DNA from: Acidobacteriota bacterium
Lineage (GTDB): Bacteria; Acidobacteriota; Vicinamibacteria; Fen-336
Reading direction: 5' to 3'
Length of the DNA: 64,000 bases
Assembly: GCA_011526565.1 (NCBI GenBank)
Contig: WYBL01000168.1
Location: 20,892-84,891 of the forward strand
The translations under genes were made by a program, and so were the position numbers. A model generated the notes under the pieces. It saw only the letters and a list, made by a program, of their open reading frames with translations, was not told the DNA's origin and did not search any database. Positions within the stretch are counted from its first letter, which is position 1, and each line of letters starts with the position of its first letter. Shown here piece after piece: positions 45,547-56,358 of this stretch.

Positions 45547-45978
45547 CTACGCGGGGACGCCTTGCGCGTTCATCTCCTGGTGCAGCGCCCGCGGCACGAA
45601 GTATCCCGGCACGGCGACCACGCGAGTCAGCGTCTCGCGACCCGAGAAGTGCGAGAGCAGCGCCTCCTGGGCCTGCGGATACGTCTCCGCGGCGAAGAAC
45701 CGCTCCATCGGCACGACCAGCCCGTCCTCGGTGCGCCGGTCGAAGCGCAACCGCAGCACCGGCAGCAGTTCCTCGGCGGAGAAACCGGAGTTCCACCACA
45801 GCGCCTTCTCCGGCACCCAGGCCGAGATCTCCAGCACCGTCACCGTGCGGTGGTGGCGCAACTCCATGAGGTTCCGCCACAACTCGAACTCCGCCAGCGG
45901 CACGAACCGCTGGTTGGCACTGTCGTCCGCTCCATCCAAGCAGCAGTGGACGAGCGCCACTTCGTCGGACATGCGCAT
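45547..45978 (-). CDS. Hypothetical protein, 143 aa
   Basis: I do not recognise this protein. Start is uncertain: ATG 45978 and ATG 45972 (beginning MSDEVALVHCC) are both possible, and no clear ribosome binding site is visible. It is soluble, with a moderate mix of residues: RFVPLAEFELWRNLMELR, TVTVLEISAWVPEKALWW and RVVAVPGYFVPRALHQEM. No cysteine cluster, membrane helix or repeat. It precedes rtcA by 25 bases and follows tdk by 113 bases. Codon usage matches neighbours, so it is probably a real gene. Confidence 0.55.
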   Translation of the reverse strand: MRMSDEVALVHCCLDGADDSANQRFVPLAEFELWRNLMELRHHRTVTVLEISAWVPEKALWWNSGFSAEELLPVLRLRFDRRTEDGLVVPMERFFAAETYPQAQEALLSHFSGRETLTRVVAVPGYFVPRALHQEMNAQGVPA

Positions 45979-46091
45979 TTTCTGTGCAAGAGCCAGGCCC
46001 CGGCTCGACGTCATCCAGCAACTCGAACTCCATCAACGACATGGAGTCTCGATCACCGGCTGCGCACGAGCTTCGGCAGCCCACTCGATTG

Positions 46092-46664
46092 TTACCCTTC
46101 GGAACGCCCGGGCCGGAAGCAGCGCCGGCAGCGGGCCTCGTACTGGTCTGCCCCGCCGACCACGACCCGGTCCGTCGCTTCGACGAGGCGCTGGGTGCGG
46201 TTGGCGGGAGCGCCGCACTGCATGCAGATGGCGAGCGTCTTGTCGACGTACTCTGCGATCGCCATCAACTGCGGCATCGGCTCGAACGGCCGCCCCAGGT
46301 AGTCCTGGTCCAGGCCGGCGACGATCACGCGGATTCCCCGGTTGGCGAGGGCGTTCGCGACCTCCAGCAGCGACTGGTCGAAGAACTGCCCCTCGTCGAC
46401 CCCGACCACCTCGGTCTCGGCGTCGACCTTCTGCAGGATCTCGCTGGCCGCGTCGATCGCCTCGGACGGCAACCGCATCTCCGAGTGGCTGACGACGTGG
46501 TCGGCCGCGAAGCGGTCGTCGATCCGGGGCTTGAACAGCCGCACCCGCTGGCGCGCGATCTGGGCGCGGCGGATGCGGCGGATCAGTTCCTCGCTCTTGC
46601 CCGAGAACATGCTGCCGGCGATCACCTCGATCCAGCCGGAGCCGGTGCGCGGAAGCGGGTTCAC
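46092..46664 (-). CDS. tdk: Thymidine kinase
   Basis: 190 residues from GTG 46664. P-loop IAGSMFSGKSEELIRRIRRA (15-34), Walker-B-like VVGVDEGQFFD (about 90-100), the lasso/dimer region with C-terminal zinc cysteines in CMQCGAP and EARCRRCF. This is the type II TK1-like family that phosphorylates thymidine for salvage. The gene is five bases after efp on the same strand, so it is probably cotranscribed. Confidence 0.93.
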   Translation of the reverse strand: MNPLPRTGSGWIEVIAGSMFSGKSEELIRRIRRAQIARQRVRLFKPRIDDRFAADHVVSHSEMRLPSEAIDAASEILQKVDAETEVVGVDEGQFFDQSLLEVANALANRGIRVIVAGLDQDYLGRPFEPMPQLMAIAEYVDKTLAICMQCGAPANRTQRLVEATDRVVVGGADQYEARCRRCFRPGRSEG

Positions 46665-46668
46665 GGCG

Positions 46669-47232
46669 CTACTTGCCGGCGCGCTCGATGTAGGCGCCGG
46701 TCTGGGTGTCGATGCGGATCACCTCGCCCTCCGAGATGAACGCCGGCACCGTGACCACCAGGCCCGATTCCATCTTCGCGGGCTTGCCGACGTTCGACAC
46801 CGAGGCGCCCTTGATCGAGGGCTCGGTCTCCATCACCTTCATCTCGACCGTCAGCGGCAACTCGATTCCCACCGGCCGGCCGTCGAAGAACTCCACCGCC
46901 AGCAGGATGTTGGGGATCAGGTAGTTGACCGCGTCGCCCAGGATCTCGGCCGAGAGCCCGACCTGCTCGTAGGTCTCCTGGTTCATGAAGAAGTAGAGGT
47001 CGCCCTCGGCGTAGAGGAACTCCATCTTCGACTCGTCGAGGATCGCGCGCTCGACCATGTCGACCGAGCGGTAGCGGTGGTCGATCGTGGAGCCCGTGCG
47101 CAGGTTGCGCAGCCGCGCCTGCACCATGCCGCGGAGGTTGCCCGGCGTCTTGTGCTGGGCTTCCACGACGCGGAACAGGTCGCCCTCGTGCTTGATCGCC
47201 ATCCCGCGCTTCAACTGCGTCGCCTGGATCAT
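46669..47232 (-). CDS. efp: Translation elongation factor P
   Basis: 187 residues from ATG 47232, with AGGAGA ten bases upstream. N-terminal KOW-like domain with IQATQLKRGMAIKHEGDLFRVVEAQHKTPGN; the loop residue in KTPGN (near position 33) is not a Lys-modified PGKG/A tip as in E. coli. OB-fold domains follow: DHRYRSVDMVERAILDESKMEFLYAEGDLYFFMNQ and VEMKVMETEPSIKGASVSNVGKPA. Relieves ribosome stalling at polyproline. A hairpin with six T's stands between it and an upstream TATAAT box. Confidence 0.92.
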   Translation of the reverse strand: MIQATQLKRGMAIKHEGDLFRVVEAQHKTPGNLRGMVQARLRNLRTGSTIDHRYRSVDMVERAILDESKMEFLYAEGDLYFFMNQETYEQVGLSAEILGDAVNYLIPNILLAVEFFDGRPVGIELPLTVEMKVMETEPSIKGASVSNVGKPAKMESGLVVTVPAFISEGEVIRIDTQTGAYIERAGK

Positions 47233-47296
47233 CTCGGATACGTCTCCTGTCGCTTCTTCGGTCGGGGCGCGCGCCCGGAGGCGGGCGCAGCGGGCC

Positions 47297-47323
47297 AAAA
47301 AAGGGGCGCCCCGCGGGCGCCCC
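47297..47323 (-). terminator. Intrinsic terminator/attenuator upstream of efp
   Basis: On the minus strand GGGGCGCCC-GCG-GGGCGCCCC (47323-47303, perfect 9-bp stem) is followed by TTTTTT (47302-47297). It is 65 bases before ATG of efp and 32 bases after the GHMP-kinase stop. Either it ends the kinase transcript or it controls efp by attenuation. Confidence 0.85.
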
Positions 47324-47336
47324 GGCCAAACACCGG

Positions 47337-47342
47337 ATTATA
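47337..47342 (-). promoter_or_regulatory. Perfect -10 box TATAAT before the efp leader hairpin
   Basis: TATAAT on the minus strand (47342-47337). Start near 47330 would put the terminator hairpin immediately in the nascent RNA. No good -35 box; a GCCCGGGC palindrome lies just upstream. Confidence 0.45.
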
Positions 47343-47354
47343 GCGGAGCCCGGG

Positions 47355-48362
47355 CTACTCCACCTCCAGGCCCCGCAGGTCGACCCGGAACGGCACCTGC
47401 TTGAAGCCCGCCTCGCGCAGGGCGGGCGCGACGCGCTCGCGGGGGCCGTCCCCGCGAGCGCCCGGCGGGGCCCAAACGGCGACCATCCCGCCGCCGCCGG
47501 CGCCGCACACCTTGGCCGCACCGCCGTGCTCGCGGGCGATCGCGACGATGCGGTCGATCTCCGGCGTCGTGACGCCGGGGGCGAGCCGCTTGCGCGCCTC
47601 CCACTCGTCGTTCATCGCGACCGCAACGGCGTCGACGCGGCCCGCCTCGAGCGCCGTCTTCAGCTCGCCGGCCGCCCTCACGATCGCCCCCAGCGCCGCA
47701 CGGACGCCCGCGTCGCCGTCGATCTGGCCCTTGAACACGTCCCAGTTGTTGATCCCCGAAAAACGTGTGGCCCCCGCGTCGAACAGCAGCAGGCACTCCT
47801 CCACCACGCCCGGGTCGGCCTTCAGCTTCTCGACCCGGATCGCGCCGGGATCGAGGCGCAGGCCGAGCACGCCGCCGTGCAGCGCCGCGTGGTAGTCCTG
47901 CACCCCCGTGGGCACGCCGATGCACTGGGCCTCGGCGTCGCGCACGATCGGCCACAGGCCGTCGGCGTCGAGGCTGCGGCCGATCGCGGTGCCCGCCGCG
48001 GCCGCGATCGTCACCGCCAGCGCGGACGACCCGCCGAGCCCCGAGCCGGCCGGGACCCGCGAGTGGGTCACGACCCGGAGCCCGTCGTCGATGCCGAGCG
48101 CGCGCAGGATGAAGGCGGGCAGCGAGAGCTCGCCGGCCTCGATAGCGGCGTGCACGGACGGCGCCTCGGTCTTGCGCAGCGTGTCCTTCGACTCGAGCTG
48201 GACGCCGCTCACTCCGGTCTCCACGCGGGTGTGGGCGCGGCGGTCGATCGCCACGTTCACCGTTACCGCCCCGGGGTGGAACAGGTAGAGCGGCCAGATG
48301 TCGAGCGTGCCGCCCGCGAGGTCCACGCGGGTCGGCGCCGACGCCTCCACCACCGTCTTCAC
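47355..48362 (-). CDS. GHMP-family kinase (heptose/galactose kinase-like)
   Basis: 335 residues from GTG 48362. GHMP motifs: SAPTRVDLAGGTLDIWPLY (7-25), SRVPAGSGLGGSSALAVTIAAA (about 100-121, ATP loop) and KVCGAGGGGMVAVWAPPG (near 285-302). The PTRVDLAGG opening and QDYHAALHGGVLGL segment match D-glycero-D-manno-heptose 7-phosphate kinase and related sugar kinases. If so it would fit with the GT9 glycosyltransferase in supplying heptose for surface polysaccharide; the substrate is not proven. Transcribed divergently from the zinc-ribbon peptidase. Confidence 0.78.
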   Translation of the reverse strand: MKTVVEASAPTRVDLAGGTLDIWPLYLFHPGAVTVNVAIDRRAHTRVETGVSGVQLESKDTLRKTEAPSVHAAIEAGELSLPAFILRALGIDDGLRVVTHSRVPAGSGLGGSSALAVTIAAAAGTAIGRSLDADGLWPIVRDAEAQCIGVPTGVQDYHAALHGGVLGLRLDPGAIRVEKLKADPGVVEECLLLFDAGATRFSGINNWDVFKGQIDGDAGVRAALGAIVRAAGELKTALEAGRVDAVAVAMNDEWEARKRLAPGVTTPEIDRIVAIAREHGGAAKVCGAGGGGMVAVWAPPGARGDGPRERVAPALREAGFKQVPFRVDLRGLEVE

Positions 48363-48488
48363 GCCCGCTCCGCGCGGGCCACGCCCCGCTCCGTCCGCTC
48401 CATCAACCTCAAGGCTCGATCTCCTGCCCCGGCCGTCAGCGCCGCCGCGGCGTGCGGATTGTAGCCGCGTGGGGCATCCTTACCGGGC

Positions 48489-49991
48489 ATGCCCTGCCCG
48501 CGCTGCGGCGCCGAGAACGCAGCGGCCGCCCTCGAGTGCGGTCGCTGCGGCGTCGTGTTCGCGCGGCTGCAACGCGCGGCGCGGCCGCGGCCCACGGCTC
48601 GCCCGGCTGCGCCGCCGCCTGCCGGCGGGGCCTGGCGCGTCGTCCTCGGCCTCGCGATCCTCGCGTTCGGCGCGATCCTCGCGCTGCGCCTGGCGCGCCC
48701 GGCGCAGGCTCCCGCCGCGAGCGACGGCCGCGCCCCCACGGCCGATGTCGCCCTGGACGACCTCGAACCGCCCGCCGCGGACGAGGCCTTCGAGCCTCCG
48801 CCAATGGCGCTGGCCGCCGAACCAGAGACCGTCAACGGCTTCGACGCCGAGGCGGTCCGTGATCTCCGCCACGTCCGCGGCCTGGTGTCGGGGGTGCCGA
48901 CGGCAGCCGACCTCGAAATCGCGGAACGCCTGCTCGCCCGCCACGAGGCCGCGCTGCCGGGCCTGCGGCAACACGTCGCCAACCTCTACGTGCGCGCCGC
49001 GCGCGGAGATCACGACGCGCATCGCTCGGCTGCCGCGGTCGAGAAGCTGACCCGGGCCGCCACCCTGGTCCCCGAGCGGGTGGAGCCGTGGACCGCACTG
49101 GCCGCCGTGCACCTCGACGCCGCGCAGTGGACGGAAGCCGAGTCCGCCGCCCGCCGCGCGCTCGAACTCGAGCCGGCCCAGCCGCAGGCGCAGCTCCAGT
49201 TCGCGTGGGCGCTGTTCCGCCAGGACCGCAACCGCGAGGCCGCCGCGGCCCTCGAGGAACTGCTCGCGACCCGCGAGGACCCGACCGCGCGGGCGCTGCT
49301 GCTGCGCATCCGCAAGCAGGGCCGCGACGAGGCCGGCATGACCGAACAGCGGATCGCCGCCTTCACGCTGCGCTTCGAGGGCGACGAGGCAGCGGAGGTC
49401 GGGCACGAGATCCTGCGCGCCCTCGAACGCCACCGCGCGACGCTCGTGACCGCCCTCGACCACGAGCCGCAGGCGCCGATCCCGGTGATCCTGTTCTCGC
49501 GCGAGGCGTACTACGACGCGGCCGGAGCGCCGCGCTGGTCAGGCGGCGTGTTCGACTCGATCGACGGCCGCATCCGCATCCCGATCGGCGGCATCGACGC
49601 CTCGCTGCCCCCGGAGATGGACGAGACGCTGCTCCACGAGGTGACCCACGCGTTCGTCGCCGACCTGTCGAAAGGAACGTGCCCGCGCGACGTGCACGAG
49701 GGGCTCGCCCAGTACATGGAGGGCAAGCGCAGCGAGGAGATCCTCGGCCCCGAGGGCCTGGCGGCGCTGGCGGCGGGACGGATGCGCGGCGTCGGCGGCT
49801 TCTACGTCGCGGCCCTCGCTTTCGTCGAACACCTGATCGCCGAGCGCGGCATGGGCGGGATCCGCGAGCTGCTGCAGGCGATGGGCGAGACGCGCTCGGT
49901 CGACGCCGCCTTCGATCGCGTCCACGGCCGCTCCGCCGACGCCACCCGCCGGGCCTGGCTGGAGCGGCTGCGCCAGCGCTACCCGCAGTAG
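48489..49991 (+). CDS. Membrane gluzincin peptidase with zinc ribbon and TPRs
   Basis: 500 residues. Domains: an N-terminal zinc ribbon (MPCPRCGAENAAAALECGRCG, Cys3/6/17/20), one membrane helix at about 48-66 (WRVVLGLAILAFGAILAL), a TPR stretch around 180-290 (LAAVHLDAAQWTEAESAARRALELEPAQP) and a C-terminal metallopeptidase domain with LLHEVTHAFV (His383, Glu384, His387) and HEGLAQYMEG supplying Glu404. This makes it a membrane-tethered peptidase facing the periplasm. A possible role in quality control; substrate unknown. Convergent with sppA at 10 bases. Confidence 0.78.
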   Translation: MPCPRCGAENAAAALECGRCGVVFARLQRAARPRPTARPAAPPPAGGAWRVVLGLAILAFGAILALRLARPAQAPAASDGRAPTADVALDDLEPPAADEAFEPPPMALAAEPETVNGFDAEAVRDLRHVRGLVSGVPTAADLEIAERLLARHEAALPGLRQHVANLYVRAARGDHDAHRSAAAVEKLTRAATLVPERVEPWTALAAVHLDAAQWTEAESAARRALELEPAQPQAQLQFAWALFRQDRNREAAAALEELLATREDPTARALLLRIRKQGRDEAGMTEQRIAAFTLRFEGDEAAEVGHEILRALERHRATLVTALDHEPQAPIPVILFSREAYYDAAGAPRWSGGVFDSIDGRIRIPIGGIDASLPPEMDETLLHEVTHAFVADLSKGTCPRDVHEGLAQYMEGKRSEEILGPEGLAALAAGRMRGVGGFYVAALAFVEHLIAERGMGGIRELLQAMGETRSVDAAFDRVHGRSADATRRAWLERLRQRYPQ

Positions 49992-50001
49992 CGCGGGCGG
50001 T

Positions 50002-51717
<1,716 letters not shown>

Positions 51718-51720
51718 CGA

Positions 51721-52449
51721 TCAGCCCGCGACGACTTCGAGCTGCTGATAGCGGCTGCGGGCTTCGCCCGCGTAGACGCTCGCCGGGAACTCGTCGAGCA
51801 GCCGGCGGTACAGCCCACGGGCGTCACCGAAGCGCTTCGCCTCCTCGAGGCAGGCCGCCTGGCGCAGCAGCGCGTGGTCCTTCGGCAGCGCGTACTGGGG
51901 GTCCGCCACCAGCCGGCCGAGGGCCTCGGCCGCCGCCGCGGGCTGGCCCGCCTGCCGTTCGACCTCGGCCAGCGCCAGCCCGCCGAGACTGCGCAGCATC
52001 GGGTCGCTCATCGCGGCCACGGCCTTCGCCGCGTCGCGGGCCTTGTCGACCTCGCCGAGCTGGAGCCGGCTCAGGCCGCCGTAGTAGCGCGCCCAGTCAG
52101 CCGCGGAAGTGCCCGAGTAATCCTTGACGATCGCGTCGAAGGCGTCCGCGGCCCTGGTGTAGCGCTCGCGGGCGTCGGCCCACGGCGCAGTCGACGTCCC
52201 GGCGCCCGCGGGCTGCTCCGCCTTCGAGACGCCCTCGAACGCGCGCAGCCCGTCGGCCAGCGCCGCCGAGGCCCCGGCCTCCCGGGTGCCGCGCCACCAG
52301 GACCAGGCGCCCGCCAGCACCGCGACCAGCACCACGGCCCCGACGATCCGGGCCGCCAGGTCGCGGTTGGCCATCACCCACTCGAGGGCGTGCTCGAGGC
52401 CGCTGCGGATCTCGTCCTGCTTGATCTGACGCTTGAGTTCCTTGTCCAA
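51721..52449 (-). CDS. Membrane-anchored TPR protein (YfgM-like)
   Basis: 242 residues from TTG 52449; the reading frame upstream runs into the tRNA and is not coding. A soluble start (LDKELKRQIKQDEIRSGLEHALEWV) is followed by a membrane helix near 38-55 (IVGAVVLVAVLAGAWSWW), then TPR repeats (RYTRAADAFDAIVKDYSGT, YYGGLSRLQLGEVDKARDAA, YRRLLDEFPASVYAGEARSRY). Similar in build to YfgM, an ancillary SecYEG/PpiD chaperone partner. Sits directly before sppA, consistent with membrane-protein quality control. Confidence 0.7.
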   Translation of the reverse strand: MDKELKRQIKQDEIRSGLEHALEWVMANRDLAARIVGAVVLVAVLAGAWSWWRGTREAGASAALADGLRAFEGVSKAEQPAGAGTSTAPWADARERYTRAADAFDAIVKDYSGTSAADWARYYGGLSRLQLGEVDKARDAAKAVAAMSDPMLRSLGGLALAEVERQAGQPAAAAEALGRLVADPQYALPKDHALLRQAACLEEAKRFGDARGLYRRLLDEFPASVYAGEARSRYQQLEVVAG

Positions 52450-52503
52450 CGCGAATCGACTCCGGGAATTTTCTTTTGGAAATGGAAGAACGCGCTCGTG
52501 CGC

Positions 52504-52580
52504 TGGTGCGCCTGGAGGGACTCGAACCCCCAACCTTGAGCTTAGGATGCTCCTGCTCTATCCTGTTGAGCTACAGGCGC
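52504..52580 (-). tRNA. tRNA-Arg (anticodon CCT)
   Basis: 77 bases with encoded CCA (52506-52504). Acceptor GCGCCTG/CAGGCGC, D arm GCTCAACAGGATAGAGC, anticodon loop ATCCTAA in a stem GGAGC/GCTCA (top pair mismatched), T arm GGGGGTTCGAGTCCCTC. Reads AGG codons. A possible -10 box TAATCT lies at 52597-52592. Confidence 0.93.
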
Positions 52581-52604
52581 GTACGCACCGAAGATTACAT
52601 CATT

Positions 52605-53134
<530 letters not shown>

Positions 53135-53138
<4 letters not shown>

Positions 53139-53407
53139 CGGATGTGGAACCCCGAGATGCCGCGCGCCGCCGCCGGCGTGACCTCGAGGCCCTCGACGCG
53201 CGAGAAGGAAGGCCCCTGCCGCAACTGCTCCTCGAACCGCGCGAGCGCGTCCGGCGCCCCTTCGGCGTTGACCTCGACGCTGCCGTCCGGCAGGTTGCGC
53301 ACGTGGCCCGAGAGGCCGCAGGCCTCCGCCTCGCGCAGCGCGAAGTAGCGGTAGCCCACGCCCTGCACCCGTCCCAGGACGCGATACTGGCGGGCCGCGA
53401 CGCTCAT
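53135..53407 (-). CDS. acyP: Acylphosphatase
   Basis: 90 residues from ATG 53407. The catalytic Arg is in GRVQGVGYRYFALREA (residues ~12-27) and the catalytic Asn in GHVRNLPDGSVEVNAEG (about 35-51), both diagnostic. Hydrolyses acyl phosphates such as acetyl phosphate in the cytoplasm. Overlaps genes on both sides by ATGA. Confidence 0.93.
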
Positions 53408-53859
53408 TTCTTGCCCAGGTCGACTTCGGCTCCGCTCTTGAAGCCGAGTTTCTTCAGCCCGTCGCCGCGACGCACGTAGAAGTTGCCCTTGACTCGCACC
53501 TTCGCCCGGTCGCTCTCCAGCACTTCCTTGACCGCTCCCGGCAGGCTCAGGAAGTTCAGCGCGAAGCGGGTGTCGACGCGCGCGTCGCGGAAGCCGTCCA
53601 GCGGCACCGCGTCGGCGTGGAAGCCGCGCCCCAGCGTGCGGCCGTTGACCTCGAGCTCGTACTCGAAGCGCTCGATCAGGAGCGCCTCCGGGTTCGGGTT
53701 CTGGACCCGGAACCCGACGTCGAGGCCGGCGCCGGTCACCCGCAGCTTGTCCATCTTCAGGGACTCGACCTGCAGGCTCGGGGTGCGGAGGGTGGCGCAG
53801 CCGACTGCCGCGACCGCGACCAGGGCCAGCGTGGCGCGGCGGAGGGTACGGGCATTCAT
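53404..53859 (-). CDS. LEA14-like (water-stress/WHy domain) lipoprotein
   Basis: 151 residues. A lipoprotein signal ends LVAVAAVGCATL (Cys near residue 21). The rest is the LEA-2/WHy beta sandwich: MDKLRVTGAGLDVGFRVQNPNPEALLIERFEYELEVNGRTL is the hallmark NPNP segment. Bacterial members are thought to protect envelope components under desiccation or stress. First gene of the run with acylphosphatase and apt. Confidence 0.82.
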   Translation of the reverse strand: MNARTLRRATLALVAVAAVGCATLRTPSLQVESLKMDKLRVTGAGLDVGFRVQNPNPEALLIERFEYELEVNGRTLGRGFHADAVPLDGFRDARVDTRFALNFLSLPGAVKEVLESDRAKVRVKGNFYVRRGDGLKKLGFKSGAEVDLGKK

Positions 53860-54032
53860 AAGGGGGACCTCCCGGGCCGCGTCCGCGGCTCTTCAACCGG
53901 TCGAAAATATCAGATGGGATGCGACTTGCGCCACGCCGCAGGGGTTGCGGCGGGCGCGCCCGGCACGCCCCTTGCTCGCCTGGTTGACCTCACGAGAAAG
54001 CGCGCGGCGGCGCCGCGCTGGAGGCCCCCGAG

Positions 54033-56291
54033 ATGACCACTTCCGACCTGGCGCTCCTCGCGCCCGCCCTGGCAGAGGAGCGCAGCCTGCTGCTCGAGCC
54101 CGAGGTCTACGCCGTGCTGGCCGCGGGTCGCCTCGTGGTGCCGCGCCATCGCGAGATCCGCTCGGAGAGCGGCATCGACCGCGGCCTGTGCGACGCGCTC
54201 GGCACGGAACAGGCGGTGCTCAAGGTCGTCTCCCCCGCCATCCTGCACAAGAGCGACGTCGGCGGTGTCGCGATCTGCGAGAACACGCCGCCCGCCCTGC
54301 GCGAGACCCGCTCGCGGATGCTGGCCGCCGTGTCGCGGGAGTGTCCCGGCGTCCCCGTGCGCGGCGTGCTGGCGTGCGAGAAGGTGCCCCACCTGGGCGG
54401 GCCCGGCCGCGAGTTGCTGGCGGGTTTCCGCTGCGACCCGGCCTTCGGCCCGGTGGTCGTGCTGGGCGTCGGCGGCCTCGACGCCGAGGCGCTGATCCAG
54501 GCCCTGCAGCCCGAGCGGGCGCGGGCAGTGTTCCACGCCGAGGGGCTGGAAGCCGAGGCCGTGGCCGAGCGCCTGCGACAGACGCTGTTCCACGGCTTCC
54601 TGACCGGCCGCATGCGCAGCGCGCGCGACGGCGAGTCGGTCACGGAGGCGGCACTCGTCGAACTCGTGCTCGGCCTCGCCGACCTCGCGCGGCGCTACGC
54701 ATCGCTCGCCCCGGCCGGCGGCGCGGGGCTCGCGGAGCTCGAGGTCAACCCGGTCGTGCTGGCTCGTGACGGCCGGCTGGTCGCGCTGGACGGGCTCGCC
54801 CGCATCCACCGGCCGCGGCCGCTGGCCCCGGCCCGGCCCCGCGACGGCCTGGCCCGCCTGCTGCGGCCGCAGAGCGCGGTCGTGATCGGCGCCTCGGCCG
54901 AGGGCTCGAACGTCGGCCGCATCATCCTGCGCAACCTCCTGGCCGGCGGCGGCGTGCCGAAGGACAAGCTGTGGGCGATCCACCCGCGGGTCCGGGAGAT
55001 CGACGGCTGCACCGCGTTCGCCGACGCGGGTGCGCTGCCGGAGCCGCCCGACCTCGCCGTCGTGGCGCTGCCGGCCGACCGCGGCGCCGGCGAAGTCACC
55101 CTCGACCTCGTCGCCAACGGCCGGGCCCGCTCGGTGACGCTGATCTCGGGCGGCTTCGGCGAGACCGAGGCCGGGCGCGAGACCGAGGCCGCGCTGCGCG
55201 CCGCGATCGAGACCTCGCGCAGCGCCGCCGACGGCGGCGTGGTCGTCAACGGCGGCAACTGCCTGGGCATCATCTCCGAGCCCGGCCGCTACAACACGTT
55301 CTTCATCCCCGAGTACAAGCTCCCCTTCCCCGACGCCCCCGTGCGCCACGTCGCCGCGATCAGCCAGTCCGGCGCGTACCTGGTGACGCTGATCTCCAAT
55401 CTCGAACGCGCGGTGCGCCCGCGGTACGCGATCTCCTTCGGCAACCAGGTCGACCTCAGCGTCGCCGACTACCTGGAGCACCTGGCGGACGACCCCGAGG
55501 TGCGGGTCTTCGCCGCCTACGTCGAGGGCTTCCGCGGCGGCGACGGCCGCCGCTTCCTCGACGTCTCGCGCCGCCTCCGCGCCGAAGGCCGGACCGTGTT
55601 GCTCTACAAGGCCGGGCGCAGCGCGGAGGGCAGCGCCGCCGCAGCCTCCCACACGGCGGCAGCGGTCGGCGACTACGCGGTCAGCCGCGAGCTGTGCCGC
55701 GCCGCGGGCGTGATCGACTGCAACACCCTCAACATGTTCGAGGACTACCTGCTGACCTTCGCGTTCCTCGAGGGCCGGCTGGTTCGCGGCCGCAGGGTGG
55801 CCGTGCTGTCCAACGCGGGCTTCGAGTGCACCGCCGCGGCCGATCGACTCTACGGGCTGGAGATCGCGAGCCTCGCGCCGGCCACGCTGCGGCGGCTGAC
55901 GGAGCTGCTGCCGAAGGGCGTGATCGACGCCCACAACCCCGTCGACGCGACGCCGGTCACCCCCACCGACCGCTACGCTGGCCTGCTCGAGGCGCTGCTC
56001 GCCGATGACGCGGTCGACGCGGTGGTCGTGGGCGGCGTGCCGGCGACGCCGGCGCTCGACGACCTGCCCGCGGGCCTCGGACACGGCGAGGACATCGAGC
56101 GCGAGGCCTCCCTGCCGCAGCGCCTGATCAAGATCTTCCGGGCCTCGACCAAGCCGATGGTGTTCTCCGTCGACGCCGGCCCCCTCTACGACCCGTTCGC
56201 GCTGGCGATGCTGCGCGCGGGACTGCCGACGTTCCGCAAGATCGACCGCGCGACACGCGCGCTGGCGGCGTTCACCGGCGCGTTCCGCTAG
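54033..56291 (+). CDS. ADP-forming acyl-CoA synthetase, beta-alpha fused
   Basis: 752 residues. The ATP-grasp (beta) half comes first: VLKVVSPAILHKSDVGGVAI (His72) at about 62-81 and LGVGGLDAEALIQAL later. A CoA-binding alpha half begins near residue 285 (LRPQSAVVIGASAEGSNVGRIILRNLL) and holds HVAAISQSGAYLVTLIS and the phospho-His region ASHTAAAVGDYAV. Most fused ADP-forming acetyl-CoA synthetases run alpha then beta. Interconverts acyl-CoA + ADP + Pi and acid + ATP. With pta at 32622 it links acetyl-CoA to ATP gain or acetate use. ATG 54033 is preceded by GGAGG. Confidence 0.85.
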   Translation: MTTSDLALLAPALAEERSLLLEPEVYAVLAAGRLVVPRHREIRSESGIDRGLCDALGTEQAVLKVVSPAILHKSDVGGVAICENTPPALRETRSRMLAAVSRECPGVPVRGVLACEKVPHLGGPGRELLAGFRCDPAFGPVVVLGVGGLDAEALIQALQPERARAVFHAEGLEAEAVAERLRQTLFHGFLTGRMRSARDGESVTEAALVELVLGLADLARRYASLAPAGGAGLAELEVNPVVLARDGRLVALDGLARIHRPRPLAPARPRDGLARLLRPQSAVVIGASAEGSNVGRIILRNLLAGGGVPKDKLWAIHPRVREIDGCTAFADAGALPEPPDLAVVALPADRGAGEVTLDLVANGRARSVTLISGGFGETEAGRETEAALRAAIETSRSAADGGVVVNGGNCLGIISEPGRYNTFFIPEYKLPFPDAPVRHVAAISQSGAYLVTLISNLERAVRPRYAISFGNQVDLSVADYLEHLADDPEVRVFAAYVEGFRGGDGRRFLDVSRRLRAEGRTVLLYKAGRSAEGSAAAASHTAAAVGDYAVSRELCRAAGVIDCNTLNMFEDYLLTFAFLEGRLVRGRRVAVLSNAGFECTAAADRLYGLEIASLAPATLRRLTELLPKGVIDAHNPVDATPVTPTDRYAGLLEALLADDAVDAVVVGGVPATPALDDLPAGLGHGEDIEREASLPQRLIKIFRASTKPMVFSVDAGPLYDPFALAMLRAGLPTFRKIDRATRALAAFTGAFR

Positions 56292-56358
56292 GGCGGCCTG
56301 CAGGCCGGGACTGGACCCGGCCTCGGGAAAGGTCCACAATCCGCGCGGAACCGAAGCA

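Noticed and set aside
45518..46084. Alternative frame beginning MSLMEFELLDDVEPGPG overlapping the hypothetical protein
   Set aside because: After about 20 residues it becomes Arg/Pro/Gly-rich; the 45547-45978 frame has better residue balance.
52504..52580. tRNA-Arg as a pseudogene because of the mismatched top pair in the anticodon stem
   Set aside because: All other stems, the anticodon loop and the encoded CCA are intact; one mismatch is tolerated.
56291..56340. Promoter TGGACC-N17-CACAAT and palindrome GGCCTGCAGGCC before the SulP gene
   Set aside because: Both hexamers deviate and palindromes of this kind are common by chance at this G+C.
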